64,000 nt of DNA from Bimastos eiseni (taxonomy: Eukaryota; Annelida; Clitellata; Crassiclitellata; Lumbricidae), in the NCBI GenBank assembly GCA_959347315.1, contig OY365809.1, positions 4,652,381-4,716,380 on the forward strand, given 5' to 3'. Made by a program: the position numbers and the translations under genes. Within the stretch, counting starts at the first letter, position 1; each line of letters begins with the position of its first letter. This document shows positions 13,000 through 32,539 of this stretch, piece after piece. The notes below the pieces were generated by a model that saw only the letters and a program-made list of their open reading frames with translations, did no database searches and was not told the origin of the DNA.

Positions 13000-13375
13000 A
13001 ACCAACGCAAATATTTTAACACATGGATTAATTATATTCGGATTTTGATAAATAAGTTATCGTCCTTGCCAAGACGTTGGAATTCTCTACAGCATGTTTG
13101 ACTTAGGCCTACTGATACCAGCAGGAAGGCAGCTATGGTAATAATTATGACTGGAAAAAAACCAATGCATTTGCCATATAAATCCTTGCAAACATTTAGC
13201 ACTTGGGTCAATATATTCGTATTTGGATGAATAAGTTATGGCTCTTGCCAAGAGGTTTGAATTCTCTGCAGAATGTTTGACTTAGTTATACCACAAGTAG
13301 GCAGCTGCTGTAATCTATAAAAAAATTATGGGGAAACCAATGCATTTGCCAGAGATATCCTTGCAGACATAGGCA
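13000..13375. repeat. Two-copy tandem duplication, about 180-bp unit
   Basis: Shared blocks in the same order at about 178 bp spacing: ATAAATAAGTTAT/ATGAATAAGTTAT, CTTGCCAAGA, GAATTCTCT-CAG-ATGTTTGACTTAG, GGCAGCT and ACCAATGCATTTGCCA. The copies differ at many sites, so the duplication is not recent. No coding potential is seen. Confidence 0.7.
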
Positions 13376-14040
13376 CATAGCGCTCAATTTTTTACACAAC
13401 AGCAGCGTACAACACCACTAGATGGGATTTAATTAATAATATTCTGATGATACTCAAATCTACATTTAGTTAAACAGTCTGTCACGTGTGAATAACTCAT
13501 CTGTGCTCGTTAATTCGTCGGATGTATATGATGAGGCTCAGAATTGGATGGTGGCCATAACACTTACTGATTCACAAATGACTGAAAGTCTGCTACTGGG
13601 AACTCTACAGCAACGTGTGTCACAGATGAGTAATTGAAACCGAGTGACTAATTAGTTAAGCTGGTAGACGATGGTCAGAAATTCGGCTTTGTTAACTAAC
13701 ATGGCCAGTGAGACGCCATAGAATTATTCCACCTTGTCTTCCACTGACCCAGTCAACAGCATTTGAAAGTCATCATTATGCTCATTGGTGACAAACGCAC
13801 CGTAGTAATGATTGGAAGGGCGACCCTGCTTACAGGAATTGTGTCTATCAAGGGTTTCCATCTGTCCCTTTCGACCCCTAACAGATTGTCAACATTTGTG
13901 GCCTGTATTTGTTATCCCAAGCAATTGATCTCAAATCCCTTGGAATCAATGAAAAACTCTTGGTATGGTTACATAATTCGCCGTCATGTTTCATCTCCAT
14001 GTGCATGGGTAACCCTGCCAGCGGGACTTTGGTAACTCAA

Positions 14041-14335
14041 AGATTTCTCTCTGTCTGGCTCTGTCTCTCTCTGTATGGCTCTGTCTCTCTCTGTCTCACT
14101 CTTTGTCTCTCTCGCTCTCCGTGTCTCTCTCTTTCTATCTCTCTCTCTCTGTTTCTGTCTCTCTGTTTCTGTCTCTCTCTTAATCTCTCATTATCTCTCT
14201 TACTCTCTCTGTCTTTGTCTCTCACTGTCTCTGTCTCTCACTGTCTCTGTCTCTCTTTCTGTCTGTCTGTCTGTCTCTGTCTCTGTCTATCTCTCTCTCT
14301 CTCTCTTTCTCTCTGTCTCTGTGTCTCTCGTTGCC
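14041..14335. repeat. (TCTC)/(TGTC)-rich simple-sequence tract
   Basis: Nearly 300 bp of CTCTCTGTCT permutations on the plus strand, strongly pyrimidine-biased. Open frames on both strands here (Leu/Ser- and Arg/Glu-rich) are artefacts. Confidence 0.9.
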
Positions 14336-17273
14336 TCATGTGAAAAAACGAATGTCTCGACTTCAACTGCTCTGTACATACTATGAAGCAAGAGGCAATA
14401 ATGTTTAGGGCAATGGTTTAGATATGTACATCAACGAGATTCGCGTGTGTCACACCACATCAAGACCAGCTCATTCACCGACGTCATATGATACAAAGTG
14501 TGTAATATCGGATTTACTATCATATCCGATGCCTGGTCATTCCATCGGTCTTGGTCTCGGACCACCCGGTCTTGGTCTCGGCCTTGAGGTTTTGGCCTCG
14601 TGTCCAACACTGGTAATATCTATCAGAAACTATAATCGAGGATAACTCAACTTATGGAGAGTTTGCAAGAGACAGGCCCGCCTACTGAAATTTCTATAGG
14701 CAGATAAATTAGCTTGTTTTCAATTAGCAACTATGTTGCAGGCGAAAAATTATTTGCAGGGATTGATATTGATATTGATATTGATATTGACTTGGGGATT
14801 TATTACACGCAGACTCAAAACGAGAAATTCATGGTCACTAGTCAGATCCTTCACTGGTCTCTTTGACGGAAGTGGGCGTGTTATATAGCAAAATAATGCC
14901 TGAAGTCTAAACTGACTGTAGTTAAGTGTCAGTTATCTTATATTTACAAAGGCATAGATCATAAACTTCGTATAAGCGATCATAATTCGTCAGTTGATTG
15001 CGGGTCCGGTTCAGCCTATAACGCTTGCCGGGACTTTGTGCATTTGTCATAATCGTAATCTCCAAACTTCTAAAGCGCCACTTGAAAGCCAAGCGCAGGG
15101 TACCAGCTTATTCACGAGCTCTACATCAAATCAGAGAGGGTTGTCCAGAGAATAGTTCGTGGGAGATCAGAGTCCAGTTTCCAGAGGGTCAGCTGGCGGA
15201 GGCAGAGTAGCTGTTAAAGATGGACTGGCAAGAGGTGATGTTTTGATGAGCGACTAGGATGTACCTGATATGTGCTGATATTCCGGGTGGAATTCTAGAA
15301 TAAAATAATGTTGGATTGGGTTTGAGGTAATTCCAGGCCAACTTTGGCTATGGAACTGTAAGGTCATGTTCTGAGCTTTGATTTCGTAAGCTTAGAACCA
15401 TAGCTGCACAAAGAGGGCGCAGTTGAGTAACGCATGAATAATAGACCTAATTATTTCCTCCATTGGCCGATATAATTGGCTTACAAATAAACCTCCAAAT
15501 CAGAATTGATGTCAGTTGTGCCTTTGTTTACAGAATCGCTTCTCGACATAAATTTCTGCTTAGAACCATAGCTCATAAATCATAGCATCACTACAGCCAT
15601 CCCGTTAACAATAGCGCACTAACCACAGAAATACGAACGTGACCCGGTTATGTCGCATATTGTTGACCTAGTTATGCGAATGACGAGACCGAGGCCCATT
15701 TCCATCAAGGCATACTAATGATTGATTCAGGTACGTATCGCATTAGGCCTACGTCATTCAGGTGAGTCATACTGTGCAACCGAGTGAGACGCTGTCCTGG
15801 TACAGACAAACGGGCTGTAGAGTAAATAAACTCACGAATCGTCTACTTATCATGTCACACAGCGTTATGCACATTTTCATTTTTCAATTCGATTATTTTT
15901 AGATTTTTTTCTGTTGTAGCCACAACAAACAGTTTGCGCAATGCGAAATTATAGATAATATATTACAAAACTAAATGCTACAAAGGGAGCCCCTAAGGGA
16001 TCGAAATCCCGCTAGAAGGGTCAGCCGAGTAGCAGTATTAACAGGAAAGAAAACCGCCGGATCAATATTGCTTACAGGCAGGCATAGGCTTTCCATCGAT
16101 TCAGACGTTCTCTCCATTCACCCAGCGAGCCAGCCAGGTATCCATTCATGCATCCATCTCTCCATTCACTCATCCATTCATTCATCCGTACACTCGTCCT
16201 TCCAATCATCCGTCAGTCACTCGATTTCCGAGCCCTTAGGCAGAGAAATTTGCAGGCATTTGTCCATTCTCTTTATCACATGTGTAGTTTTCTATAAATC
16301 CTCCTTGGACCGTCTTTCTGTCTCTTAGGACTGACCTTGGATTTGACCTGATTTCGGATTTGTACGGTGCGCTGTCAATTGATGCTTTGTGCGTCACTAT
16401 GGCGGCGCTATAGAAGTCTTTTATTCATATTCATATCCATCCATTCATTCATTCATACCCAATGAATCGATGAAGCCTGTAAACCATCCATTTGCCCAGT
16501 TATAGACCCAAACCTTTGCTCCCGTAATTCTATCAACGTAGACTTTCTTGTACCTAATTAACATATATATCTAATTAACCACCAGTAACCTTAAAATCTC
16601 GAGAACATCTTCAGCCGTAGAAATATAACTCTCTTGTGCTTTGGCATCTCTGAAATCGTGCCTGTGTCTGCTGACAATTAATTATTTCCTTGAATTGTTC
16701 AACTGCATAGGTCGAGTAACTTCGATCTTGACTTTGCCAACGGCCTGAAGCATACCACTCATTGTTCATGAGGAAGACTATAGTCAGTTCTTGGTACTAA
16801 AATGATGTATCAGCCTGCCTGATCACCATAGCCCGACAATTGGTTTCTTTGACCAATCGGACAGATTGTAATTCCTGACCATAATTTCACTTGAAGTGAA
16901 CATCAATTGATGCCATAAATTATTGGCTATGACAACATTAAGTACATTGAATAGGTCTATTAGAATGTGGTCTACTGAATAGCCACTAATGTATACCAAT
17001 GCTAACACAGGTTGTCAATATATAATTATATAGGTTTTCCCATTATGACCCGTGTCAACCAATCAAAATCCAAAATGGTTAGGGCTACCTAGATAATCGA
17101 CGATTACCATTAATTTTTGAAACATAGTAGTTTAACATAGTCGCTTCCTCAGGTACTTCTGTCCTTATATCACTATCGTGACGCAATCGGAGTTACGATC
17201 ACGACTCCAAATATAAGTAATTAGAAATTACATAAGAATAGATTACATAAGAATTCGTGATAATCCTCCTCAC

Positions 17274-17600
17274 CTGAGCGACAACTCGTTGCTTCTCATC
17301 CGTTGCTTATCATCCGTGGTTCTCAGACAAGCTAACTCAATCCGCTGAGACGCTAGACTAAACCTGTTTCTTAATTGCCGTTATTTTCAACTGCAAAGCT
17401 CTCAGGCCGACGACTGACTGTACGCGTCTAGCTTCACGTCTCACGGGCCGCGCGATTCATCGATCTCAAAGGCATGTATACCCACACGTGTTCTGGCGTA
17501 GAACGTTGAGCCTGGCCAAGCGCCTCCGGTGCGTAAAAACTCAGTGCGTGGAAATTTCAGGGTCTTGGTCGTTGGTCAAGCTCAACTGCGTTTCTGCTGA
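17274..17600 (-). promoter_or_regulatory. Candidate untranslated leader exon and promoter region of the scramblase
   Basis: On the minus strand CGCTCAG is followed by GTGAGGAGG at 17274/17273, a near-consensus splice donor. The sequence feeding into it (about 17400-17600) is richer in CpG than its surroundings. The scramblase start exon has a good acceptor (ATTTTCAG) 38 bp before its ATG, which implies an untranslated exon further upstream. This is the best donor I noticed on that strand before the PGRP genes. No transcript evidence is available from sequence, so the link is an inference. Confidence 0.3.
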
Positions 17601-19639
17601 ATGATCCGTTGCTCAGAGATCTGTTGCACCTGTCAACGAGCTGATGATTAATGATTTACCTATGCTACTATTACTTGGATATATATGTATATGTATATAT
17701 ATCTATATACACCTATATATAATTAAATGTTTACGTTTTAGTACAAGCCAGTGGTGTAGCCATTATATATTAACAGTTGACTACGCATAAAATCTGCATC
17801 TTATGTCGAAATCTAAAAATATATCAGACATTGAAAATATCTGAAAACTATTTTTGCGCCTCAGTATGCGCCTTCTGAATCTACGTCCGGGGAACATACC
17901 CTATCTGCACTCTTTCGCTACGCCTCTGGGACAACGATAATAGTCGGCCACGGCCCTATACAACGGTCACGGTGGGTTCCCGCCTTTAGATTAGGCCTAC
18001 CAGGGCAGCAGAAAACAGGTTAGGGTATGTGCCATGTGGGTCAATTGAAGCGAAATTATTAGTGCGTAATTGGTAAGAACTCAGGTTAGAAAACTCTTTA
18101 TTTATGGGAAAACCCTAGTACTGATCTCACTCGGTGCAGCTGTCCGCTGCTCTTCAATTCTAAATTTATCAAACATGTTATTTGGTGTCCCACCGTATTC
18201 ACTATTCAGAAGAAGGCTGGTCCAATGAAGGCGTAACTGTTAGTCTGAGACAAATTCTTTCTTACGCCCAATTTGCAAACAGAATAAATATGCACGGCGC
18301 AACGTTCTCTCTAAACCGTGGAGTCAACGCAGACAAGAATTGAGTGTGCGCACACAATTTTTCACTTTGATTCTTTAGCTAATACGTCTCCATATTTGTC
18401 TTAGACAAGGAAATTTACTTAGGTAATCAGAATTTATCACCTCAGACTTTTAAATATCATCTTAATTTAACTATCATCGCATTCAGCTGAACCTGCGCAC
18501 AAAAGTGTGAACCATTTATAAACTGTGGAATGTGGCACGCTATGAAATTTCTTGCGCACGGTATCTGTTTGCGCGCTGGACCCAGGAACTAAGACTAGTC
18601 CGCAAACAGACCTAGTGCACTAGCCACAGCGTCAGCGTACAGAGAAAAATGTCTGCCGTCATGATAATATTTGTTTTTAAATGTTAACCAGTGTTTTGCA
18701 ACTGTCGGAATGCACTCGATTCATCTTCAACTGACTACTAAAATAAAAACTGAAACGTGGATATTTTTTAAAAAACTTGATTTGACTAACAAAATAATGA
18801 TATGAATAAATACCAATCATGATTGAAAGAAGCGCAGGGACATGACCGTGCATATTTGTTTTATTTGTTAGTCCGGCACTCATAAAATATTGAGCCAAAG
18901 CTCCTAAATAATGGTTGGCAGCCACTCAGTCATCATGTAGGCCTATAGGCTACAGGCCCCGCATGAGTTAAACATTACATCTATTTCATTACTTCGATTA
19001 CATTAAGTTCATTAGCCATAACCAAGAATTTTATCGGCGACTGATCAACCAATTAACAAAACAGAACAGTTAAATCATAAAGCGCAGACAGCAAAGGGAG
19101 GAACTCTAAAGGGCCCGAGGTCCCGCTAGGGTCTAACCCGATTCAACTGATTCTCTACTTTCCACTCCTAAACGACATCCATCTTAGAAGCTGGTCAGCC
19201 TCTCTGCCTCTCTAGTAACTGGACTCTCGCTATACTTTGGACAACACATCTGACTCGAGGCAACGCTCGTTAATAGTCTGGTGACTTGCGTTTGGGTTAG
19301 GCCTAATATAGTGGCGCCTAAGAAGTATGAAGATTATGATTGCATTATATTTCGCAGCTCTGTGTTACGCTAAATAGCCTCTAGTCAGGCTTATCTTGTT
19401 GTTGCGCTACATTATGTAATTCCAATAGCAAAAAATCATCAGATCCAATCGAGGCTTACGTTCAATTTTTATTGCATAGTTTTTCTGCTTAGCGATAAAC
19501 ATAACCATGCCCTGCAAGACAGTGGAGGGAAATTGTAACACAGTAGTGGTCCTAATGGAAAATCAAAAAGTTAAAATGTTAATGTTTAACTTGTTAACCA
19601 GGAATAATTAAGTGATTAGAATTAACTGATCCAAATGTA

Positions 19640-19645
19640 TTTATT
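19640..19645 (-). terminator. Polyadenylation signal AATAAA for the first PGRP gene
   Basis: AATAAA on the minus strand (GAGAATAAATAC), 114 nt downstream of the TAA stop at 19759-19761. An earlier AATAAA lies inside the last coding exon and is not used in this model. Confidence 0.5.
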
Positions 19646-19758
19646 CTCTGCCTCTGAGTAGTTTTTCTACTCCATAAACTTCCGGTGGATCCACATGCCA
19701 AAACAAAACGCTTTAAACGAACTAAATGTATCTAATTATAATTGATGAGCAAGGCAAA

Positions 19759-22637
<2,879 letters not shown>

Positions 22638-22843
22638 TTTCTCATCAGTGGAATCGATAACAAATCGATCACGAAATCTATCAACCAATCAATCAGTCAA
22701 TCGATCTGCTGACAAAGTAAAGGAACTTTCTGCTTAAGGCAAACGCTGATGAAGATGAACACAGATTAAGGTGAAAACTGACGAACTGCTGATGACGACC
22801 TCGTCTGCTGTTCATCTGTTCTTCAGATGACGATTTCAGACTA

Positions 22844-22851
22844 TTTATATA
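22844..22851 (-). promoter_or_regulatory. TATA box of PGRP A
   Basis: TATATAAA on the minus strand, about 210 bp upstream of the start codon at 22637. Transcription would begin near 22815-22820. A G-rich stretch (AAGGGGCGTTC) lies immediately upstream. It only loosely resembles a kappa-B site, and I do not call one. Confidence 0.55.
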
Positions 22852-25848
22852 AAGAACGCCCCTTGTAAGCAGGACGGTAAAGTGACTGAATAAGTGTTTC
22901 AGTAGGGCGCCAGGTTTTTCACGATTGCTGAAAATACAGATGAAAAGCTTGTAATCATCTTATGCGCACACGTATTTCAGCCCTGAAAGTTAGGGGCTCA
23001 AGGCCGGACACTAAACTTGTTCCTGTGCAGTAATCACTCTGCAAGCTACCTCATAACATTTCTGCAAACATCATGAAAGTCATTTTACCTTAATTGTAAT
23101 TGAACATTAACATTCATATAGCGCCATTTTAGAGCTGAACAAATCATAAATGTCGGAGTGACCTGTTGACATTTCTTTCAACATCTTGAAAGTCATTTTC
23201 TTCAACTTTATAATTGTAATTGTAACTTTGTAATTGAACATTAATTAGCAGTTATAAAGCGACATTAGAAGAGCAGAACAACTAAGAGGTGTCGGAGTGG
23301 TAGTTCAGAGATGACAAACGGACAGACCGTGAGCAATTATTGAGGTTAGCAATATACAACGTCTTCTAATTCTCCGTCATAATGTGAACATCGTTAAAAT
23401 AATTTTTTAAACTAGCTTATTAATTGAAAATTTTAAGTTGCTCACATTTTTATGAATGAAATTGTTCATATTGAACGCTTTATAGTTTTTTAATGATTTT
23501 AAGATTCTTAATTCAATTGATTTAATTCTACGAATCCTTGTCGTATGCCGTGATACACCAATTTTTCGTGACACACCAACGACACACCATGCTTACGAGA
23601 CACACTGCCGGTCGTTTCGCGACGCACTAGTGTGTCGAGACACCTTTTAAGAACATCTGTTATAAAGTGTATGGTCATATAAAGCAATTAATGAGGCTAT
23701 GCAGCAAGCACTCAACGAGGTCGTTAAAAAATTGTCAATATTTACTTGCTGTGCACTTAAAGATGATTGGTTTTGTAATGGCGTATTGTTGTGTCGGTTC
23801 GCCTGTCTAGGGATAATTAGTGGTCGTCGATTTCAGAGGGCCATCCTAATTATATCTGCGCCAGTGCAGTTGTTTGTACTGATAGGAGAACTGGCATATA
23901 TGACATCTGTAATTAGTGGTAGTCGGTTTCATTTTAACGTATATCTGTACCAATGCAGCTGTTTGTGGTAGGTCTACTTTTTACTGATAAGAGAAATGAC
24001 ATCGTTTTTAAAGTGTCTGTAACATCTAAAATAAATATTTCTGATCAACCGTCCTCTTGACGAAAAGACCCTTGATCAACAGTCCCCTTGACCGATCGTC
24101 CGTAGTCCTAGAAACCTTATATGCGAATTTGCAATATTCTTACATTCGAAAAAAACGCTAAATCGTTTGATGACTGTCACACTCGCTGTATTTTCCATAA
24201 GAGCAACTGTGAGCTAACACTGGCTCATTTTGCCACATTGGTATGAGCGTAGGCCGCACGCATCAGGGACATCACATCGTGCGCTTCTGCGAAGGGATTG
24301 TCCGAAGGTTCGATAGTCCAAAGGTGGTAGGTCTAATTATATGGCCGCCGCAAGGGTATCCGGACATTTGATGTAAATAATTATGCTTTTATTCTGCGGT
24401 ATCACTGAAGTAATCGTGCTTAAGCTGGATCGATAAGAGCATACCTCTAAGATGGTAAGGTATCGATGAAAATTATCGTGCTTAAGTAGAAATTGGATTG
24501 ATGAAAGGAATTATGCCTGATTCGATTATTCATAGGCTTTCGATACGCGGCGCCACATCCCACTGATGCAACAGATCGGGATCCATAGATTTACCAGACC
24601 TCACACGTTAGGCCTAATCGATTTTAGGCTCAAAGCTTCAGAATCTTTGCCGAAGATTCATGCCACAGTATTTCTGTAATTATGGAGAGCTTTAAAATTA
24701 ATTTAGTTGGTCATTTTACTGGTGTTGTGTAAACAAATAGCTGAATAATTTAGATTTCCATTAAAAATGAGGTTCAGTTTGCAGTATATAAAACGGATTA
24801 GGCCCATGTCGATTATTCTTTGTTGCAGTCTGTCGCACACGCAGCTGAGTGTCCATTTTGACATACTGAGCCCTTTTTAATTGGGTCATCTGACTTGTAC
24901 CTCTTGAGTGAACTTTAGGCCAATACGGTTTGATGTTGCAGGTCATTGCTGAGTTACTAGCTACCAGTCAAGGATCGTCACCTGCGATAATGTGTTGCAG
25001 TTCTGCACAAGTCTGAACACTTTCTAGTAATGAGTCAATTTACTCATTTTCAACTCACATCAACTGCCACATCGGTCATAAGGGAGAGCATGGTTTCCAC
25101 TGAGTGTGTTTAATTGCCAGTAGCAAACTAATGGAAATACAGCTATTCGAGATAAATTATATAAAAACAGTGCATGCATTTGTCTTATTTTTATAGATAA
25201 ATTAATTTTGTAAATGTTCGCGTTAATATGTTGAATCTGTTAGTGATTAACCGAAATCCAGCCAAAATTCTGGGTTTATGCATAGAGCTTGAAAAGACGG
25301 CTATCAGTGAAATTATTTTATCAGTCACTTACACGTGTTAAAAATCACGTCTCATGCGTCGATTCAAAGGCAACGAATACCGAAAAATATACATGTATTC
25401 TGTATACCGAGAGCTTCAGAATCAGATACAGCAATTAAGCAAGCAACGTAGCATACAAATATAAACAGTCAAACATACTTGCACACATACATATCTACAT
25501 GAACATATGTATTAATCGAAATACATGTACATGCACACACATACGCGCATACACAACTAATACACATATACAAACGTGTGCATTTGTCTGCATAGTGACA
25601 CAAAAAGCATACATAATTGCATATACAATCAATTAAACTAATCAATAGGCGTACATGTACATATAATTACAAACAAGCATCTAGCTAATGAATGAGTGCT
25701 TCGATGTTGTTAAAGGCTAAGAGGTGACCAGATAATGACCACAAACGGACTCTTATTGGGTTAAATGTAGGTGAGCTTTGGTCCTTGCATGCAGGGAACT
25801 CGTTCGGAGTTGATATCCGTCGATTGGCGACGTCTTTTCTGGGCCTCA
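22852..25848. other. Intergenic DNA between the two PGRP genes
   Basis: No exon recognised. It contains ATATAGCGCC-type dispersed fragments (about 23118 and 23265) and a GTCCGAAGGTTCGATAGTCC motif at 24300-24322 related to the array at 56295. Another phrase shared with 56.1 kb (GATTGATGAAAGGAATTATGCCTG and GATGAAAAGAATTATGCTTGG) lies at about 24494. An AC/AT-rich stretch of short ACATACAT words runs from 25440 to 25680. The rest is AT-rich unique sequence. Confidence 0.6.
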
Positions 25849-28589
<2,741 letters not shown>

Positions 28590-28599
28590 TCTGAAGGCT

Positions 28600-28607
28600 T
28601 ATTTATA
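28600..28607 (-). promoter_or_regulatory. TATA-like box at the start of PGRP B
   Basis: TATAAATA on the minus strand. It ends only 11 bp before the proposed ATG (28589). A start site 25-30 bp downstream would fall inside the coding exon, leaving the second ATG (28565, reading MSMLAVNAG) as the first usable one. Either this box is not the promoter, or the protein starts at the later ATG with a very short leader. Confidence 0.35.
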
Positions 28608-31600
28608 GGTTTAAACACGGCCAGGCAGGCAGGTCAACACTAAAAAATTACGATGATTCTACCGCTACCCGGTTTTAACCGTTAGCTTTCGTCCGTCTAC
28701 GTAAGTATTTACAATAGATGGCTCACAAGAGCACGACTATCAATGGTTCGCCATTTCACTTTTCGGTCTATTTATCAAGAGTTTAGACCCAAAACGCTTA
28801 TTATTGATGTACGGCTTATCCAATAGACTTCGCGTAGCCTATTATTGCTGCCTTGTTTATTCAATAAGCAGACTACCCTGGGCCGTGAGCCTGTGATTTT
28901 TATTAGTCGGCCCACAGTCTTGAGTCTAAATCAAAGCATCGTCACCGATAGACCTATATTTAGATTCCGCAGGTCTGCGAATGGACGAGACCCATATCAC
29001 GTGACTTGCGATGGGAAATAACTGACTGGGAACACCTAGGGATTTCCCACTCAGCTGACTATGACGCAGCCAGGACGACGCTATTATTAGCCAGTCGACT
29101 ATCAATCGGTTTGGATCACTGAAGAGGCTGTGGGTCAGCGTCAAGGGCTGATACTGGGAGTGATACTTGACGGATCGCAATTGACAGGTGGTCACGCGGT
29201 TGAAACTGAGATGTCGTCCTCCCGTTCATGCATAGTCGTGAAGCTATATCGTGACGGTGACGCCGGATTTACCACCACTTCTGAAAGTGGTGGCGACGGT
29301 TAACAATGTACGGAAATATTTTTCCAACAAGCACATTGTTGTGCAGAACTATTTTTTCGACATCCTAGACCTACAGGCTACAGGGCTTTCATTGTTCTGG
29401 TTTGAAGAAAGTTCAAACAGCAACACAACGACGTTGCATTCTTGCGAACTTAACTATCGCAATGCTGATGGATGCCTTAACGTCAGCTATACTTAATAAA
29501 GGCTACTTATTGTTTTAATAATGCAGCCCAATTTGGTGGCGTTATCTGCAAGAGACATTATTAAGTGATGAGGGATGTGGAAGGATATTGGTCGCAATCA
29601 CTTTGTGGAGCAATGTAGTGTCGTTGCCTTCGTGGAAGCTTTTAACGACGCATGCACAAAAACGATTTTGTGCCCAGCGCATTTTTCTTACAGGTTACAG
29701 TACACATAATTATATGCGTGACGAATGAAATAATTATATGCGTGACGAATGAAATAATTGACGAATAAAATGAAGCGATACATGAATAATTTGACTGTTT
29801 TACATTGATAATGACAATATCGACGCAGTCTATAAACATAGACCCGACTGCAATCATAGGCCTAAAGGTCCAAGGCCTACATAGAAACATTCATTGCATC
29901 ATCCATATTCATTCTTATTTTATTCACATTCCAAAGTCACAATCGATTCACCTGCTGCAGGTGTTCACCATCCACTTCTCATGACTATTTTCCCCACTAA
30001 GATTATCATCGTCGTCGTCGTCATCATCATCATCATCGTCATCATCATCGTCATAATCATCATCATCTATCTATCAACCAACATCAGAGACTGAAGCAGT
30101 CCACTTAATTATTACAATCTCTTCCAACATCGCTGTGTCTGCTCAGTCCTATAATATACCTCCTATAGTTGAAAGACTACTCATACATAGCTTTTACTCA
30201 TCGTTCCCAAAATAGTAAACCTCTCCTTATTTACTGGTTATTTTCCCGCCTCTTGAAAAACTCTTTAGTCACTCCATTTCTCAATTAGCCCTATCACTCA
30301 ACAAAGAAACCATTTTCTAGCAACGGACCTGTAACGCGCTTGTCATTCATCTTAAAACTATCTGATCTGTGACTGTATATCTGACCATATACTAACTTCT
30401 TAACTCACACGCGTCTCTAAATTGCAGCCCTATACGATGATGCGCATTTTCCCCCTAAAAAGAACTTGTATACCTGCCATCTCTCATTAACAAGTCTCTC
30501 GTCTCTGCCTTCTTGATGTTTCTATAACTTCCAACATCCTAGAGGGGTCTAGAAAATGTGACATCACATCAAACATAAAAACTCGTAATTTAATTTTCTA
30601 CTCCAAAGACCTGGTTCAGTTTAACCAGAAACTGCATGTTCTTCTCTGGAGTCAATCCTATAAGTTATCCCGATTTTTCGCCATTACAACATCGAAAATA
30701 AAATGTGCATATAACATTCTGAACATCTGGGGTTTTTCGAGGGGGTGCGGGTTGCAGAGCCTTGTGACGTCATATATCATGGCCATTCCTGGGTTATGAC
30801 TTGTCAGGAGTGAAGATGGGACAGGTAAAAAATTCGTCTTTAATTGATTGATGTCATTTATAGGCTTTCTAATTTATTTCACATTTCTCAAATATATCTA
30901 AAGGCTATAAATTTTATGTATGACTGTCATAGACAGCCTACATGATATTAAATTTTCTTTACTTAACTGTCGGAAATTTGTCAATTACGTACTAATAATT
31001 TGTTTTCTCCAATATTTCTCTTTCGATGCTAAGAAGAGCAAGATCGCTGAGACTATCTTGTCTCATTGAACCTCGCGGATACGACAAAATTAGCTTCACA
31101 GCTTGCAAAATTTTGAAAAAGAAATTGTTAGAAGAATTTTTCAGTGAAATGCGTAGATTTGGAAATGCGTCATGAGTATTGTGTCGCCCCTTAAGATCAC
31201 TGATCAGTGGAGCCCATGGGCGCCAAAATCATGCTTGACAAAATTCACTCTTACTAACTTAGTTGGGATAAATTGGTGTGCATCAAGCACACAAAAATAA
31301 TGGTTTCAACATCATTTTGGTGCCCCTACTTGGCGCCCGGGGACACATGTCCTCTCTGCCTCTAGCTACGCCTCTGTGTGGAGTTCCGCAAGGTTGTGAT
31401 CTCTTTCATTAATCTAAACGCAATCCCAATCAGTTCGCTTTTATTTTGATAAGCATTTTTTATGAATTGATTCTCGCGACTAAGCTTTTTGGGCCCAATA
31501 GAAATTTCGAGATAGCGATTACGATTACTATCTAAGAATAGTTATTAACCTCGGATTCTGGTCATGCATCGGACAGAACAGTGAATCTGAATATTACATA

Positions 31601-32354
31601 ATTCACTTGGTATCATATAACATCGGTGAATAAACGGGTCTTGAATGTAATCCGATGCTGAGGAATCTATTGGATAACATGACTTCATATGCTGTTCGTA
31701 TGCATAATGTATAGGCACATGCATTCCTAATGCATGTGCGCTGGTGCGCAGATGCGTGTGAGTGTAGGCGTTAGTGAGGAAGTCTGTGTGTGTGTAGGTG
31801 TGTGTGTGTAGGTGTGTGTAGATGGGTGTGTAGGTGCTTGTGTAGGTGTATGTGTGTGTACGTGCGTGTGAGTGTGTGTGTGTGGGTGTGCGTGCGGGTT
31901 CGTGTTTACAACTATTTACCGTGACAAAATGTTTCCATTACAGGCTTTGTTTCCTGGTTCAGCTTCTATGACGTTATTTCTTGGCATGTAAAAGATTGAC
32001 GAACTAATCTGTTGACTGCATGTTGCTACTGTGTGGCCTACATTAACGAGCTAGTCCGATACTATAGCCCCAACCCCATTCCTCATGGCAGCGAAGAGGC
32101 GGCTGCAGAAGTCAGTCACAGATCCTGAAACCAGATCTCGTTGAATCGGTTAATGCCAGCAGACTGATGATCCCCTAGCTTCAAACATTCAAAAGACATC
32201 GCCTGAAAAAAATTGCGGTAAATAACATCATCATCTTATGGCCAGCCCGTCATAATTCGATAACAAGCGTCTAAACATCCGGTGTCTCTAATAATCGAAA
32301 TTATCTTAGAAATTGCTCTGATAGGGCAAATGACCAAGAGCGCTAACCTAAGAC

Positions 32355-32530
32355 GTGGACCAATCCCAAGACCGTTCCTTTAAGACCAAGACCCACGCAG
32401 TTGAGTCCAAGACCAAGACCAATGGTCTGAGACCAAGACCAAGACCGATGCATTCGAGACCAAGACCAAAACCGCAGTTTTCCGGTCTCGAGACCGTCTC
32501 GAGACCAAGACCGCGGTCTCGAGACCACAT
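32355..32530. repeat. GAGACCAAGACC imperfect tandem repeat
   Basis: GACCAAGACC and GTCTCGAGACC words repeat over about 175 bp. The same vocabulary in the opposite orientation (GGTCTTGGTCTCG) occurs at 14547-14600. The array directly joins the L2/CR1 fragment that follows. Frames through it are Gly-Leu/Ser-Trp repeat artefacts. Confidence 0.75.
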
Positions 32531-32539
32531 CCCTGCTTT

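Larger units (their letters stand above)
10316..17273. other. No coding exon found: upstream or intronic DNA with repeats
   Basis: I find no recognisable exon on either strand. Contents: ATAC array (10690-10815), CATTCATT repeats (11348-11415), a 16-18 bp tandem (11693-11775), a 180-bp tandem duplication (13000-13375), a TCTC/TGTC-rich tract (14041-14335), a GGTCTTGGTCTCG phrase (14547-14600), L2/CR1-like tails (about 10020-10215 and 15045-15125) and CATCCATTCATT repeats (16135-16215, 16430-16460). If the candidate leader exon at 17274 is real, this stretch is the first intron of the scramblase gene. Confidence 0.5.

Noticed and set aside
30765..30837. CRE palindrome followed by ATGGGACAG and a GTAAAA donor
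   Set aside because: Three codons are too little to support a first exon; the CRE word alone can occur by chance.
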